From positions 1,612,001 to 1,676,000 of the forward strand of contig NZ_CP009571.1 of assembly GCF_000764535.1 (NCBI RefSeq): a stretch of 64,000 bases of DNA, given 5' to 3'. Positions within the stretch are counted from its first letter, which is position 1. Every line of letters starts with the position of its first letter. The notes under the pieces are model-generated. The model saw only the letters and a program-made list of their open reading frames with translations, ran no database searches and was not told the DNA's origin. The stretch comes from Sphingomonas taxi. Its GTDB lineage: Bacteria > Pseudomonadota > Alphaproteobacteria > Sphingomonadales > Sphingomonadaceae. Both the position numbers and the translations under genes were made by a program. Below, one piece after another: positions 46,904 to 56,211 of the stretch.

Positions 46904-48064
46904 CTACCAACCCATATCGCCTGCCGCGATCTCTCGATCACGCTCGGCAAGCTCTGCCTCGTCCGCCGGGCACATGGTCGACATGCCTTCGCTGGCCGCA
47001 CGCTCCTGAATCTCTTCGACGAACGGCCGCAACCCGTCTTCATAATGACGGAACGCGGACGCATGATTGTCGGGATAGCGCTCCAGCGCGGATGCCAGAC
47101 GACCGGCACCGATGATGGCCATCGAACCGCCGAGGCCCGCTAGCGGCGAGACGCAATACCCCGCATCCCCCACCAACACGACCCGCCCGCGAGACCAGCA
47201 CGGCATCCGGATTTGATTGATCCGGTCAAAATAGAAATCGTCGTCCCCGGCGACGGATGCAAGCATGGCCGGCACCTTCCAACCCAGCTCGCCGAACTGT
47301 TCCTCGATCAACTGGTGCTGCTGCGCGCGATCGCGATAATCATATGCGATCTCGCTCTCCGTACGGAAACCGAAGCCGATGTCAGTACGATCATCATAGC
47401 CGTTAAGCATCGCCATCCGCCCGGGCGTCCGGAAAACCTCTGTCGTATCGGCGGGGAGCAACCCGGTGTCCGGTACGACCTTCAGGAAGAAGTACCCGCC
47501 CATGAAGTAGGTGAACTGATCGCCACCACCGAACACCAGCCGCCGCGTGTTCGACCGGTTGCCATCGCACCCGACGACCAGCGCGACGTCACGCCGCTCG
47601 CCATTGTCCAGGGTCACTTCTACCCCGTCGCCGCGCTCTTCAAGCCCCGTCATCGACCGGCCAAATAGCAGTTCGACATCGTCCGCCACCGCATCGAACA
47701 ATATGTCCAGGAGGTCGTCGCGATGGATTTCATAGCGTACCTCGGAGGCTTGATCCCCGCTCACGCCCATGGAACCCAACGTGGAGTCATCCGCATTCTT
47801 GAACGCAAAGCGGCGAGACGGCAGCGCCCTGGCCCTGACACGGTCAACGAGGCCCATCCGCTTGAGGATATCGATCGTCTCACCCTCGATGTCGACGGGC
47901 GTTCCACCACGCCGTAATCCCTGCGCCGCCTCAATGAGGGTGACGCGATAGCCAAGCCGGTTCAACCCATAGGCGGTTGCAAGACCGGCAAAGCTTGCGC
48001 CGCTGATGAGGACGGCACCACGATCGGGAAGAAGCTCAAGCGTGTTGCGGGTTGACGGAACCAT
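46904..48064 (-). CDS. FAD-dependent monooxygenase (class A flavoprotein)
   Basis: Flavoprotein of 386 residues of the PHBH/TetX-like monooxygenase group. The FAD-binding motif is VLISGASFAGLATAYGLNRL near residue 18, followed by EVRYEIHRDDLLDIL, the internal VVGCDGNRSNTR, and the ribityl-binding VLVGDAGYCVSPLAGLGGSM. It hydroxylates or oxidises an aromatic or drug-like substrate with NAD(P)H and oxygen; TetX-type antibiotic inactivation is one possibility, not shown. It is divergent from a TetR gene with a clear operator between them. Confidence 0.87.
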   Translation of the reverse strand: MVPSTRNTLELLPDRGAVLISGASFAGLATAYGLNRLGYRVTLIEAAQGLRRGGTPVDIEGETIDILKRMGLVDRVRARALPSRRFAFKNADDSTLGSMGVSGDQASEVRYEIHRDDLLDILFDAVADDVELLFGRSMTGLEERGDGVEVTLDNGERRDVALVVGCDGNRSNTRRLVFGGGDQFTYFMGGYFFLKVVPDTGLLPADTTEVFRTPGRMAMLNGYDDRTDIGFGFRTESEIAYDYRDRAQQHQLIEEQFGELGWKVPAMLASVAGDDDFYFDRINQIRMPCWSRGRVVLVGDAGYCVSPLAGLGGSMAIIGAGRLASALERYPDNHASAFRHYEDGLRPFVEEIQERAASEGMSTMCPADEAELAERDREIAAGDMGW

Positions 48065-48083
48065 AAGGGCATCTCCAACATGG

Positions 48084-48100
48084 ATATGTCACAGACATAT
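48084..48100. promoter_or_regulatory. TetR operator ATATGT-N5-ACATAT
   Basis: Perfect 6-bp inverted repeat (ATATGT/ACATAT) with a 5-base spacer in the 51-base interval between the monooxygenase and the TetR gene. It is well placed to block both promoters. Confidence 0.7.
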
Positions 48101-48115
48101 ACCGGGTATACTTAG

Positions 48116-48778
48116 ATGAGCAATACAACGAATGATGCGCAGATGGACCGTCGGACCCGGAAGCGCCTGGCGACCCGCCAAGCCATATCCGACGCTGCGA
48201 CGTGCCTCTTCATGGAGCGTGGTTTCGATCAGGTGACGATCGACGAGATCGCGAACGCTGCCGATGTCGGGCGCATGACGGTGTTCAATCACTTTCCCCG
48301 CAAGGAGGACATGTTCTTCGATCGAGAAGAGGAGGCACGCAATCTCGCGTTTGACACGATCCGTTCGCGCCCATCAGGAACCTCGCCGATCGAAGCCCTG
48401 GGCGCACTGGCCCACCAGATGATTGAACAGCCGTCTGAGGCCTTTCCTCTATTCGAACATACGCAGGCCTTCGTCGAGACGGCACTGGCCAGCGAGACGT
48501 TGAAGGCGCGCGGGCGCCAGATGCGCGACCATTTCGTTCAGGATTTGGCCGCCCTCTTTGAAAAAGAGCACCCCGATTGGGACGATGATATGCTCGCCTA
48601 TTTGGCCGCCGGGCTGATCGCCTCGGCATGGAGCACGGCGTTCCTACGCGCGCACGCCGAGCTCAGCCGTACGGGCGATGTACAGGCAGCGAAGCGCGTG
48701 TTCCTCGCCATCATCGACCGAGGCATCGTTGGCACGCTTGCCGCGCTTGACGGCAGACCCCTGTTAGGCACGACCTGA
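48116..48778 (+). CDS. TetR-family repressor of the flavin monooxygenase
   Basis: TetR regulator of 220 residues. The HTH region is TRQAISDAATCLFMERGFDQ, VTIDEIANAADVGRMTVFNH and FPRKEDMFFDREEE; a helical ligand domain follows. It is divergent from the monooxygenase at 46904-48064 with a palindrome between them, the standard layout of substrate-induced detoxification. The inducer is probably the monooxygenase substrate. Confidence 0.9.
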   Translation: MSNTTNDAQMDRRTRKRLATRQAISDAATCLFMERGFDQVTIDEIANAADVGRMTVFNHFPRKEDMFFDREEEARNLAFDTIRSRPSGTSPIEALGALAHQMIEQPSEAFPLFEHTQAFVETALASETLKARGRQMRDHFVQDLAALFEKEHPDWDDDMLAYLAAGLIASAWSTAFLRAHAELSRTGDVQAAKRVFLAIIDRGIVGTLAALDGRPLLGTT

Positions 48779-48849
48779 CCAAGTTGCGGATGTTCAAGCC
48801 GGATAAGGTAAAGCTCGATATCGGACATCGAAAAAATCGTGAAGCAGCG

Positions 48850-51603
48850 ATGGGGTTGAGAAGAGACGGTTCGATCAATCGACACGCGGCGCGCTATGGC
48901 CTTAGGATCGCCGCTCCACCGCGACAGGGGGCCGAACTGCATTTCATCGACACGCGCCGCACACTTTTACGCTCGGCGATGCTCGCCCCAATAGGGTTTT
49001 GGACCCCAGGAAAAGCCCTCGCCGCCGGCATGGCGGCGGATGGCGACATCGGACGGGGCATTTCGATCGAACTCGCGCAGCGGCGCGCGGCGCAGATCTC
49101 AGCGATCCACTACGACTTGTCGCTCGACCTGACCGCGGCGGACACCGCAACGGGCACCGTCACGATACGCTTCGATCGTGTGCAGAACGGCAGTGATCTG
49201 GTCTTAGACTTTCGCGGACCGGTGTTGGCCGATTTGACCGTCAACGATCGCCCGCTGTCCACCACAGGGCGGGTCGACGGCCATCTCGTCCTGTCCGCAG
49301 CGCTCTTGAAGACCGGCGCCAACGTGGTCGCCGCGCGGTTTGCAACGCCGATTGCGGCATCGGGGGCGGCGATCATCCGCTATCACGACGACAAGGACGG
49401 CCAGACCTATCTCTATACGTTACTTGTCCCCTCCGACGCCAACCTGCTATTCCCGTGTTTCGACCAGCCCGATCTGAAGGCGCGGTTTCGCTGGACGCTG
49501 ACAGCGCCACCAGCGTGGACGGTGATAGCCAACGGCCCGCTCGACACGCAACAGCCGACGACCGGCGTCACGCGTTGGCGCTTTGCTGAAACCGAGCCGA
49601 TACCCACCTATCTGGCCGCCTTTGCCGCCGGGCCCTGGACGCACTGGACGTCGGCACCAGCGGGGGAGCGGCCGATCAACCTGTACGCGCGGACCTCGCG
49701 TCGTGCCGAGGTTGACGCCGAGGCGCAGATCGCGACCAACCGCGCTGCCGTACGCTGGCTCGGCGACTGGTTTGGCGTCCCCTTCCCCTTCGCCAAGCTC
49801 GACCTGCTGCTCGCGCCGGCCTTCCCGTTCGGCGGCATGGAGCATGTGGGCGCGGTCTTCTACAACGAGGATCGCTTCATCTTCCGCGAACCCCCGACGC
49901 TGCCGCAGCGGGTCGGCCGCGATGCCACCATCTATCACGAGATCAGCCATCAATGGTTCGGCGACGATGTCACGATGCGCTGGTTCGACGACCTGTGGCT
50001 GAAGGAGGGTTTCTCGACCTACATGGCCGCGCGCATCCAGGCCGAGCTTCAGCCCGACAGTAACGCCTGGACCACCTTCTTGCTGTCGACCAAGACGCCC
50101 GCCTATCGGGCCGATGCCACCAGCGGCACGCAGGCGCTGTGGCAGCCGCTAGACAATCTCGATGCCGCAAAGAGCAATTACGGTCCGATCGTCTACAACA
50201 AGGCACCAGCGGTCATCAAGCAGCTCGCTTTCCTAGTCGGCGAGACGGGGTTCCGCCGCGGCCTCAACCGCTTCCTGAGCGACCACGCTTATGGCAACGC
50301 GACCTGGCAGGACTTGCTTGGCGCGGTCGGTCGCGCGTCGGAGTTCGATCTGACCGCCTTCGGCAGCCAGTATATGCTGCGCGCCGGCCTTCCGCGCGTG
50401 GATACGCAGATCGAGGTGACCGGCGACAGGATTGGGTCGCTGACGCTCGTCCAGCGACCGGTGCGATCACTTCCCGGCGACCGCGGCGGCGCATGGCCGA
50501 TGAAGGTGCGCGTGCGGCTGGGCTATCGGGACCGGGCGGACGTCGTGCTCGACGCAGCATTCGACGGCGGCAAGGCCATCGTCGCGGGGGCGGCGGGGCT
50601 CCCCGTCCCGGACTATGTCTGGCCGAATGACGACGATCAGGGATATGGCCTGTTTCTGCCCGACGACCGCACCGTCACCTGGATCGTCAAGAATGTGAGC
50701 ACGGTGAAGGATTCCCTGCTGCGCGCGCTGCTGTGGAGCGCGGTGTGGGACACGGTCCGCGATGTCCGCTTCGCCCCGATGCGTTACATCGCCATGCTAC
50801 TCGATCACCTGCCCGCCGAAATCGACGAGCAGATTTCGCGCACCATCCTGTCGCGTGGCGCGACTGCGCTCGACGTCTACCTGCCCGACGACGCGTCCGC
50901 ACCGCTGCGGCCCCAGTGGGAACAGGCGCTGCTCGCCCGCATCGACGACCCCACCCTCGGCTACGGCCTGCGCAAGGATGCGCTCGATCGTTTGATCGCG
51001 ACCGCGCGGACGCCACTTGCTCTCGCCCGGTTGCACGACCTTCTCGCCGGCCGCGCAACATTGTTCGGTGCCGCGGTCCGCCAGCCGACGCGCTGGGCGA
51101 TCGTCCGCCGCCTTATCGCCGTTGGTGCGCCCGACGCCGCGGCGCTGTTCGCCGCCGAGCAGCGGCTCGATCGATCAAGCGAGGCGGTGAAGGACGCGTT
51201 CGTCGCCCGCGCCGCCACGCCTGACCGCTCGGTCAAAACGTCCTACTTCAGCCGTTACTTCGACGATGCCGCGCTCAACGAGGCATGGGCAAGCGAAAGC
51301 CTTGGCGCGTTCAACACGATCGAGGAGGCAGCTCTTACCCTGCCATTCCTCCGCCCTGCGCTCGACCGACTGGAGTGGATCCGCCAGAACCGGCGGATTT
51401 TCTTCCTGCCTGCCTGGATCGACGCATTCATCAGCGGCCAGCGCGATCCTGCGGCACTCCAGGTGGTTGACGGGTTTCTCGATGCGCACCCCGCCTTGCC
51501 GATCGACGTGCGCCGCAAAGTTCTGACCGCGCGCGACGAACTGGCCCTGACCGTCCGCATCAGAGCCGCGACATTCGAAGGGAGAGCCTCTTCAAGCGAA
51601 TGA
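48850..51603 (+). CDS. M1-family aminopeptidase
   Basis: Zinc metallopeptidase of about 917 residues. GGMEH at about residue 328 and HEISH at about 363, followed 18 residues later by Glu in LKEGFSTY, are the exopeptidase and metal sites of family M1. YTLLVPSDANLLFPCFDQPD is the usual N-terminal domain mark. Before the catalytic part there is TRRTLLRSAMLAPIGFW, a twin-arginine-like export signal preceded by an unusually long N terminus. Starts at 48784, 48790 and 48850 are all possible. It cleaves N-terminal residues from peptides, probably in the periplasm. Confidence 0.88.
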   Translation: MGLRRDGSINRHAARYGLRIAAPPRQGAELHFIDTRRTLLRSAMLAPIGFWTPGKALAAGMAADGDIGRGISIELAQRRAAQISAIHYDLSLDLTAADTATGTVTIRFDRVQNGSDLVLDFRGPVLADLTVNDRPLSTTGRVDGHLVLSAALLKTGANVVAARFATPIAASGAAIIRYHDDKDGQTYLYTLLVPSDANLLFPCFDQPDLKARFRWTLTAPPAWTVIANGPLDTQQPTTGVTRWRFAETEPIPTYLAAFAAGPWTHWTSAPAGERPINLYARTSRRAEVDAEAQIATNRAAVRWLGDWFGVPFPFAKLDLLLAPAFPFGGMEHVGAVFYNEDRFIFREPPTLPQRVGRDATIYHEISHQWFGDDVTMRWFDDLWLKEGFSTYMAARIQAELQPDSNAWTTFLLSTKTPAYRADATSGTQALWQPLDNLDAAKSNYGPIVYNKAPAVIKQLAFLVGETGFRRGLNRFLSDHAYGNATWQDLLGAVGRASEFDLTAFGSQYMLRAGLPRVDTQIEVTGDRIGSLTLVQRPVRSLPGDRGGAWPMKVRVRLGYRDRADVVLDAAFDGGKAIVAGAAGLPVPDYVWPNDDDQGYGLFLPDDRTVTWIVKNVSTVKDSLLRALLWSAVWDTVRDVRFAPMRYIAMLLDHLPAEIDEQISRTILSRGATALDVYLPDDASAPLRPQWEQALLARIDDPTLGYGLRKDALDRLIATARTPLALARLHDLLAGRATLFGAAVRQPTRWAIVRRLIAVGAPDAAALFAAEQRLDRSSEAVKDAFVARAATPDRSVKTSYFSRYFDDAALNEAWASESLGAFNTIEEAALTLPFLRPALDRLEWIRQNRRIFFLPAWIDAFISGQRDPAALQVVDGFLDAHPALPIDVRRKVLTARDELALTVRIRAATFEGRASSSE

Positions 51604-51604
51604 A

Positions 51605-51667
51605 GACCCATTTTCGGCCATTCAGCTCGTATCCCGCCCATCCCCGAACCGGCCACTCGTTCATGCC
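51605..51667. repeat. Dispersed intergenic repeat, diverged copy
   Basis: Begins GACCCATTTTCGGCCATTCA and ends GGCCACTCGTTCATGCC, the same end pattern as the other copies, with a diverged middle. Confidence 0.5.
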
Positions 51668-51706
51668 TGCGCGCGTGCTGCTGCGCGACGCAGGATAGCT
51701 AAGAAA

Positions 51707-52282
51707 CTAGCTAGGAAGCGGCCCCGTCTCGCGATAGCTTTCGATCAGGGCATCGAAAACGGCGATGTCGGACCTGCTGCGTGCGATGATCTGTGCGCCG
51801 GCAACTGCCGCATAGATCGCGCTCGCCCGAGCCTCGACGTTTTCCGGCGATCCAATTCCCGCGGCAGCGAGCTGTTTGCTAAGCCATGCCTCGTTGACGT
51901 CGGCGAACGCCTGAACCTCCTTCAAAACCGGCTGGGGCAGCACTTCATGCTCAGTCGCCATGAAGCTGCTGAGACACATCCGATTGTCGCGCTCTAGGGA
52001 CGCGCGAAAGATGTTAGGGTAGTGCCTTAACGCGTCCATGGCATCCTTCGCGTCGGTCGAGATCGCCTCGAGAACTCGGGCGATATCCTCCCAGTAACGA
52101 CGCGCCACCGCCTCGCCGAGCAGAGCCTTGTTGGCAAAGTGGTAGTTGATGCTCGCCGCCTTGATGCCGACCGCCGCTGCAAGTTCGCGGAAGTTGATGC
52201 CGCCATAGCCGCGCGTCATCGCCGCCTCGCGTGCGGCCAGCAGGATCGCCTCCCGCGCGTTCTCCTTCATCGTCACTGCCAT
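51707..52282 (-). CDS. TetR-family repressor of the GST gene
   Basis: TetR regulator of 191 residues. The HTH lies in AREAAMTRGYGGINFRELAA, VGIKAASINYHFANKALLGE. The start at 52282 has GGAGGTGA six bases upstream. The ligand domain contains two cysteine-poor helices and FMATEHEVLP, as in regulators of electrophile responses. It is divergent from a glutathione-transferase gene, with two nearly identical palindromes between them. Confidence 0.9.
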   Translation of the reverse strand: MAVTMKENAREAILLAAREAAMTRGYGGINFRELAAAVGIKAASINYHFANKALLGEAVARRYWEDIARVLEAISTDAKDAMDALRHYPNIFRASLERDNRMCLSSFMATEHEVLPQPVLKEVQAFADVNEAWLSKQLAAAGIGSPENVEARASAIYAAVAGAQIIARSRSDIAVFDALIESYRETGPLPS

Positions 52283-52295
52283 CGCGTCACCTCCA

Positions 52296-52366
52296 CCTGC
52301 CATATGGCAGGCAGGGGTTGACACCGCAAGATCGCAGGCGCATTCAGGACCCTGCCATCTGGCAGA
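52296..52366. promoter_or_regulatory. Twin operators and promoter between TetR and GST
   Basis: CCTGCCATATGGCAGG at 52296-52311 is a perfect 16-base palindrome. CCTGCCATCTGGCAGA at 52351-52366 is the same site with two changes. TTGACA at 52318-52323 lies between them with a weak CATTCA 17 bases later as the -10 of the GST gene. The sites are 55 bases apart, so the repressor could cover both divergent promoters. Confidence 0.8.
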
Positions 52367-52399
52367 CAGGTGACATGATTGACGAAAGCGAGATCTCCG

Positions 52400-53098
52400 A
52401 TGGCCGACAAGCTGGCGCTCTTCACCTCCCCTTCCGCCTTCCCCAATCCGCAGCGTCTGCGCATCTTCCTGCACGAGAAGGGTATCGCCGACCGGTTCGC
52501 CGAAACGGTGTACGACATGTCGCCCGTCGGCGAGCAGCGCGGATGGCGGCACCTGAGGATGAATCCCTGGGGCGAAACGCCGACGCTGGCGCTGGCGGAC
52601 GGGTCGTTCCTCAGCGAGACGTCCGCCATCGCGCGTTACCTCGACGACACTTTCGAGGGCCGCAAGATCATGGGCGAGACGGCGCACGAGCGTGGCCAGG
52701 ACCAGATGTGGGACAACCGGGTCTGGGTCCACATCCTCTACCCCATCGTCACCGCGTTCCACGTCCTGCACCAGGGTCTCGGTCCCAAGCTGGAGCTGAC
52801 GCACAACCCCGCATGGGGCGAGCATTCGCGCAAGGTGGCGCTGGCGCATGCGGCGCTGGTCGACCGGCATCTATCGGACGGGCGCGCGTGGCTGCTGGGC
52901 GGGGATCAGCCAACCTTCTCGGACATCACGCTGGCCACCGCGGTCGCGTTTTCCAAGTACCCCGTCAACGCCACCCCGCTCGACGAACGCTTCGAACATC
53001 TCGACGCGCTCTGGCGTCGGTGGCAGACCCGGCCGACCTTCCTGGCCGCCTATGCCGACAAGCAGAGCGGTGTTCCGGAACTGGATGATCGCCCGTAG
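52400..53098 (+). CDS. Glutathione S-transferase family protein
   Basis: GST-fold protein of 232 residues. The thioredoxin-like N-terminal domain has FTSPSAFPNPQRLRIFLHEK, MNPWGETPTLALADG and the glutathione-binding LSETSAIARYL. The helical C-terminal domain has WLLGGDQPTFSDITLATAV. It likely conjugates electrophiles under control of the divergent TetR repressor. The start at 52400 is by alignment of the family; upstream in-frame TTG 52379 is less likely. Confidence 0.88.
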   Translation: MADKLALFTSPSAFPNPQRLRIFLHEKGIADRFAETVYDMSPVGEQRGWRHLRMNPWGETPTLALADGSFLSETSAIARYLDDTFEGRKIMGETAHERGQDQMWDNRVWVHILYPIVTAFHVLHQGLGPKLELTHNPAWGEHSRKVALAHAALVDRHLSDGRAWLLGGDQPTFSDITLATAVAFSKYPVNATPLDERFEHLDALWRRWQTRPTFLAAYADKQSGVPELDDRP

Positions 53099-53148
53099 CG
53101 CCGGCATCACGCGGTTCATCAGGTAACGTCCTACGCAGGAGAACGAAT

Positions 53149-53547
53149 GTGCTGTTTCACACCATGGTCGGATCGAACGACATCGAACGGTCGAAGCACT
53201 TTTACGATACCGTGCTCGGCACGCTCGGCGTCGGCGAACCGACGCGTAATATCGCCAACAGCGGCCATACCCGGCTCATCTACAATGATGGCAACGGGAC
53301 GAACTTCATCGTCAGCCAGCCGATCAACGATGAACCTGCGACCATTGCGAACGGCAGCACCGTCGCCTTTTCGTGCAAGTCACCCGAGCAGGTAAAGCAA
53401 CTGCACGATACCGCAGTGGCCAATGGCGGCACCTCGATCGAAGCCCCGCCCGGCCCGCGCGAGACGGCGTCGATGGGTACGATCGAACTCGCCTATTTTC
53501 GCGATCCCGACGGCAACAAGCTTTGTGGGATTCACTTCCCGAACTAA
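53149..53547 (+). CDS. VOC (glyoxalase/bleomycin-resistance fold) protein
   Basis: Vicinal-oxygen-chelate protein of 132 residues, GTG start at 53149 with AGGAGA upstream. HTMVGSNDIERSKHFYDTVLG begins in the classic way, and YFRDPDGNKLCGIHFPN ends it with the second beta-alpha-beta-beta-beta unit. It follows the GST gene by 50 bases on the same strand and may be part of the same detoxification unit. The substrate is unknown. Confidence 0.82.
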   Translation: MLFHTMVGSNDIERSKHFYDTVLGTLGVGEPTRNIANSGHTRLIYNDGNGTNFIVSQPINDEPATIANGSTVAFSCKSPEQVKQLHDTAVANGGTSIEAPPGPRETASMGTIELAYFRDPDGNKLCGIHFPN

Positions 53548-53649
53548 TCAGCATGATTGCCAGCTGGCTTGTAGGCGCCGCCCGTCTAAGACCTCGACGG
53601 GCGGCAGGCTCTGCACCAAGAAAGTACAGCAGACGATACCGTCCTCGAC

Positions 53650-53714
53650 GACCCACATCCGGTCATTTGCGGCCTCTTTTCAGCTCTCAACCTTCTGCCA
53701 TTCATTCATGTTGG
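53650..53714. repeat. Dispersed intergenic repeat, diverged copy
   Basis: Starts GACCCACATCCGGTCATTTG and ends TGCCATTCATTCATG; same end pattern as the other copies. Confidence 0.5.
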
Positions 53715-53815
53715 CAGCGGAGGAGGTGCCGAGCCTCAGCACTGCCCGCTGCCCCGCCAGCTTTCCCAAAAAGGATCGTGTTTCGAGAAGCGCCTAAGCT
53801 GACACCTTGCCGATA

Positions 53816-55045
53816 TTATGACACCCGCTTGCAGTTTGGCGTGTCGATGCTCGTCGCGCCCTTCGCGTCGAACCACACCGTTCCGTTCGACACCATCGCC
53901 AATCCGTCATGAACGAACATCTCATGCGGAACGGCCAGCTTCAAACGTGACAGGAGGCATGGGGTAAATATCTCATCCCAGCGTCGGAACAGCTCTTGCC
54001 TGGTGCGGACGAGACCCCGGCGGCTACCGATGTTCAAGGGAAATGAAGTCGCCGATGCCGCTTCAGTTTTGTTGCCGGAAAGCGCGCCGTCTATGAATTG
54101 TCGCGCTCTTGCCTCGAACACGTTCGCCGATTCCTTCGTCACATCCTCGTACCGGCTGGCCCCTTGCGGCCCACCAATGAGATTCATTCCGAGCGTTACC
54201 GGCAGCGTCGTTGTGCCCTTCGTCCATGTTCCCACAAGCGACGTAGAATTATAGAATGTCAGAGGCGGTTTTGATGCCGGGCTGACGGTCTCGAAGTGTA
54301 GATTAAACGTTGATCCGTCATCACCATGCAGGACAAGATGATCCCCATCCATCCCGCCGGTGAGTCCTATGTCGATGGGGTTCCGTGCGTAGAAGTAGTG
54401 GCCGGCGACGAACTCGGTGTGGTTCCTCACCGTCATGTGCGCGCCGACGCCATACGGGCCAATGGACCCGTCCAGGCCCTCCTCATCGACACCGGGGACC
54501 GCCGCGCCATGCTTGATCGCCGTGCTGGAAGTGTCGGTCATCTGACCGGCATCCTCCCCTATGATCTGTTTCCCGGCGATAGCTTGCAGCCTCACAGCCG
54601 GTGAAACAGTCGGATTATTCGGGTAGCCATGCCCGTCATAGCGCAAGCGCGCCTCATATCCGCGAACGATGCCTCCACCAGCGACCATTACTCCCAGATC
54701 ACGCCACCCATGCGTAGTTGTCGGCAGAACGCGCACGGGGGGTCGGGCGACGGAGATATCGGTGATTTCCCGGTAGCCGGTCGGCGTCATGGCCAGCACG
54801 TAAAGGTCGCATCCCCCGCTGCCACAAAGGTCGGCTTGGCCGCCACCTTCGGACGTGGCCATTGCGTAGATCAGCGCCTCCGGCTTCTTGTCCCTGTCCA
54901 GGTCCGCCAACGCGACGGTGTAGCGCGTCAGCTTGTGATCCCGGATGAAGGCCGCGACCCCGGAAGGCGCTGTTGGAGCGGCCATCCCTGCGGCCGTAAT
55001 CAGGCCGACGATTGTAGCTGCGGAATAAACGGCCAGACGCTTCAA
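53816..55045 (-). CDS. Secreted protein of unknown function, 409 residues
   Basis: A signal peptide (LAVYSAATIVGLITAAGMAA) indicates export. The N-terminal part has an FG-GAP-like LADLDRDKKPEALIYAM and a Cys pair in LCGSGGCDLYVLA. The C-terminal part (FEARARQFIDGALSGNKTEA, then LVRTRQELFRRWDEIFTP) looks like a helical domain ending in a small sheet. TTG at 55045 is preferred as start because GGAGG lies five bases upstream; the GTG at 55057 would contain that site. Divergent from the AraC gene. No function recognised. Confidence 0.65.
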   Translation of the reverse strand: MKRLAVYSAATIVGLITAAGMAAPTAPSGVAAFIRDHKLTRYTVALADLDRDKKPEALIYAMATSEGGGQADLCGSGGCDLYVLAMTPTGYREITDISVARPPVRVLPTTTHGWRDLGVMVAGGGIVRGYEARLRYDGHGYPNNPTVSPAVRLQAIAGKQIIGEDAGQMTDTSSTAIKHGAAVPGVDEEGLDGSIGPYGVGAHMTVRNHTEFVAGHYFYARNPIDIGLTGGMDGDHLVLHGDDGSTFNLHFETVSPASKPPLTFYNSTSLVGTWTKGTTTLPVTLGMNLIGGPQGASRYEDVTKESANVFEARARQFIDGALSGNKTEAASATSFPLNIGSRRGLVRTRQELFRRWDEIFTPCLLSRLKLAVPHEMFVHDGLAMVSNGTVWFDAKGATSIDTPNCKRVS

Positions 55046-55260
55046 GACAGCCTCCACTACGAAATGTCGCGACGCGTTCGTGCGCCAATCGTTTTACCCT
55101 GCCTCTGCGTTCCCGTAAACGAACGGCAAGCGAGACGGCTCGGGCGTTCTCAATTAGCAGCCTTTGCGAGAACGCATGGATCCGAACGCAGAACCGCAAA
55201 ATCGGTCGAGCGCCTCCAATCCAAGTACGTCTAACTGGCGCCGCCACGGAGGACAGGACG

Positions 55261-56142
55261 ATGAAGGCGGCGGTTCACAACTACCATGCCCGGATGCAGC
55301 GGGTGCTGGATCACATTGACCGGCATCTGGACGACGATGTAGACCTGGATGCGGTGAGCGGCGTCGCCGCCTTCTCGAAATATCACTTCCACCGGCAGTT
55401 CACGGCGACCTTCGGGCTTTCCGTGCATCGCTACGTCCAGCTCGCCCGCATGAAGCGGGCATCCTACCGGCTGGCCTACAGGGACGCGCAGAGCGTCACC
55501 GACATAGCGATAGATGCCGGCTACGACGCCCCGGATGCCTTCGCCCGTGCCTTTCGGCAACGGGTCGGGCAGTCGCCCTCGTCGTTCAGGAAGGCTCCCG
55601 ATTGGGAGCCGTGGCTTGCGGCCTTAGGGCCTCTCGACAACGCGAGGAGCAAGCTCATGCAGACCACTTACACTACCAACGACGTAATGATCCGCGACGA
55701 AGCGCCGACATCCGTCGCGATCATGGAGCATCGCGGCGACCCGGCGACGATCGGCGCGACCATCCAGCGGTTCATCGCTTGGCGCAAAGCGACTGGGCTG
55801 TCACCCAGGGTCAGCCCGACCTTCAACGTCTTCCACTCCGATCCGCGCACGACGCCTCCAGCAGAATACCGCATGGACCTGTGCGTCGGCACCGATCGCC
55901 CCATCGAGGCGAACGGCGAGCGGATCGAGGCCGGCACCATCCCGGGCGGACGCTGTGCGGTGCTGCGCGTCGTTGGCAATACCGACAATCTGGAGCCTGC
56001 CGCCCTGTATCTCTATCGCGATTGGCTACCCGTAAGCGGTGAGGAGGCACGCGACTTTCCGCTCTACTGCCAGCGCATCGCCTTCTTCCCGGAGGTACCG
56101 GAGCATGATGCGGTCGCGGAGCTGTTCCTGCCGCTCAAATAG
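55261..56142 (+). CDS. AraC-family regulator with GyrI-like effector domain
   Basis: Regulator of 293 residues. The AraC helix-turn-helix pair is N-terminal (DLDAVSGVAAFSKYHFHRQF, IAIDAGYDAPDAFARAFRQR). The C-terminal domain, from about residue 135, is of the GyrI/SbmC small-molecule-binding type (VAIMEHRGDPATIGATIQRF, GRCAVLRVVG). This is the Rob/BmrR-like arrangement of regulators sensing drugs or lipophilic compounds. GGAGG lies eight bases before the ATG. No obvious target gene next to it. Confidence 0.9.
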   Translation: MKAAVHNYHARMQRVLDHIDRHLDDDVDLDAVSGVAAFSKYHFHRQFTATFGLSVHRYVQLARMKRASYRLAYRDAQSVTDIAIDAGYDAPDAFARAFRQRVGQSPSSFRKAPDWEPWLAALGPLDNARSKLMQTTYTTNDVMIRDEAPTSVAIMEHRGDPATIGATIQRFIAWRKATGLSPRVSPTFNVFHSDPRTTPPAEYRMDLCVGTDRPIEANGERIEAGTIPGGRCAVLRVVGNTDNLEPAALYLYRDWLPVSGEEARDFPLYCQRIAFFPEVPEHDAVAELFLPLK

Positions 56143-56211
56143 CCTGCCGGAGGGCGGCTCGCATCCTTGTCCTGGAGTCGAAGAGTCGCCCCTCTAACGT
56201 AGGATGCACCC

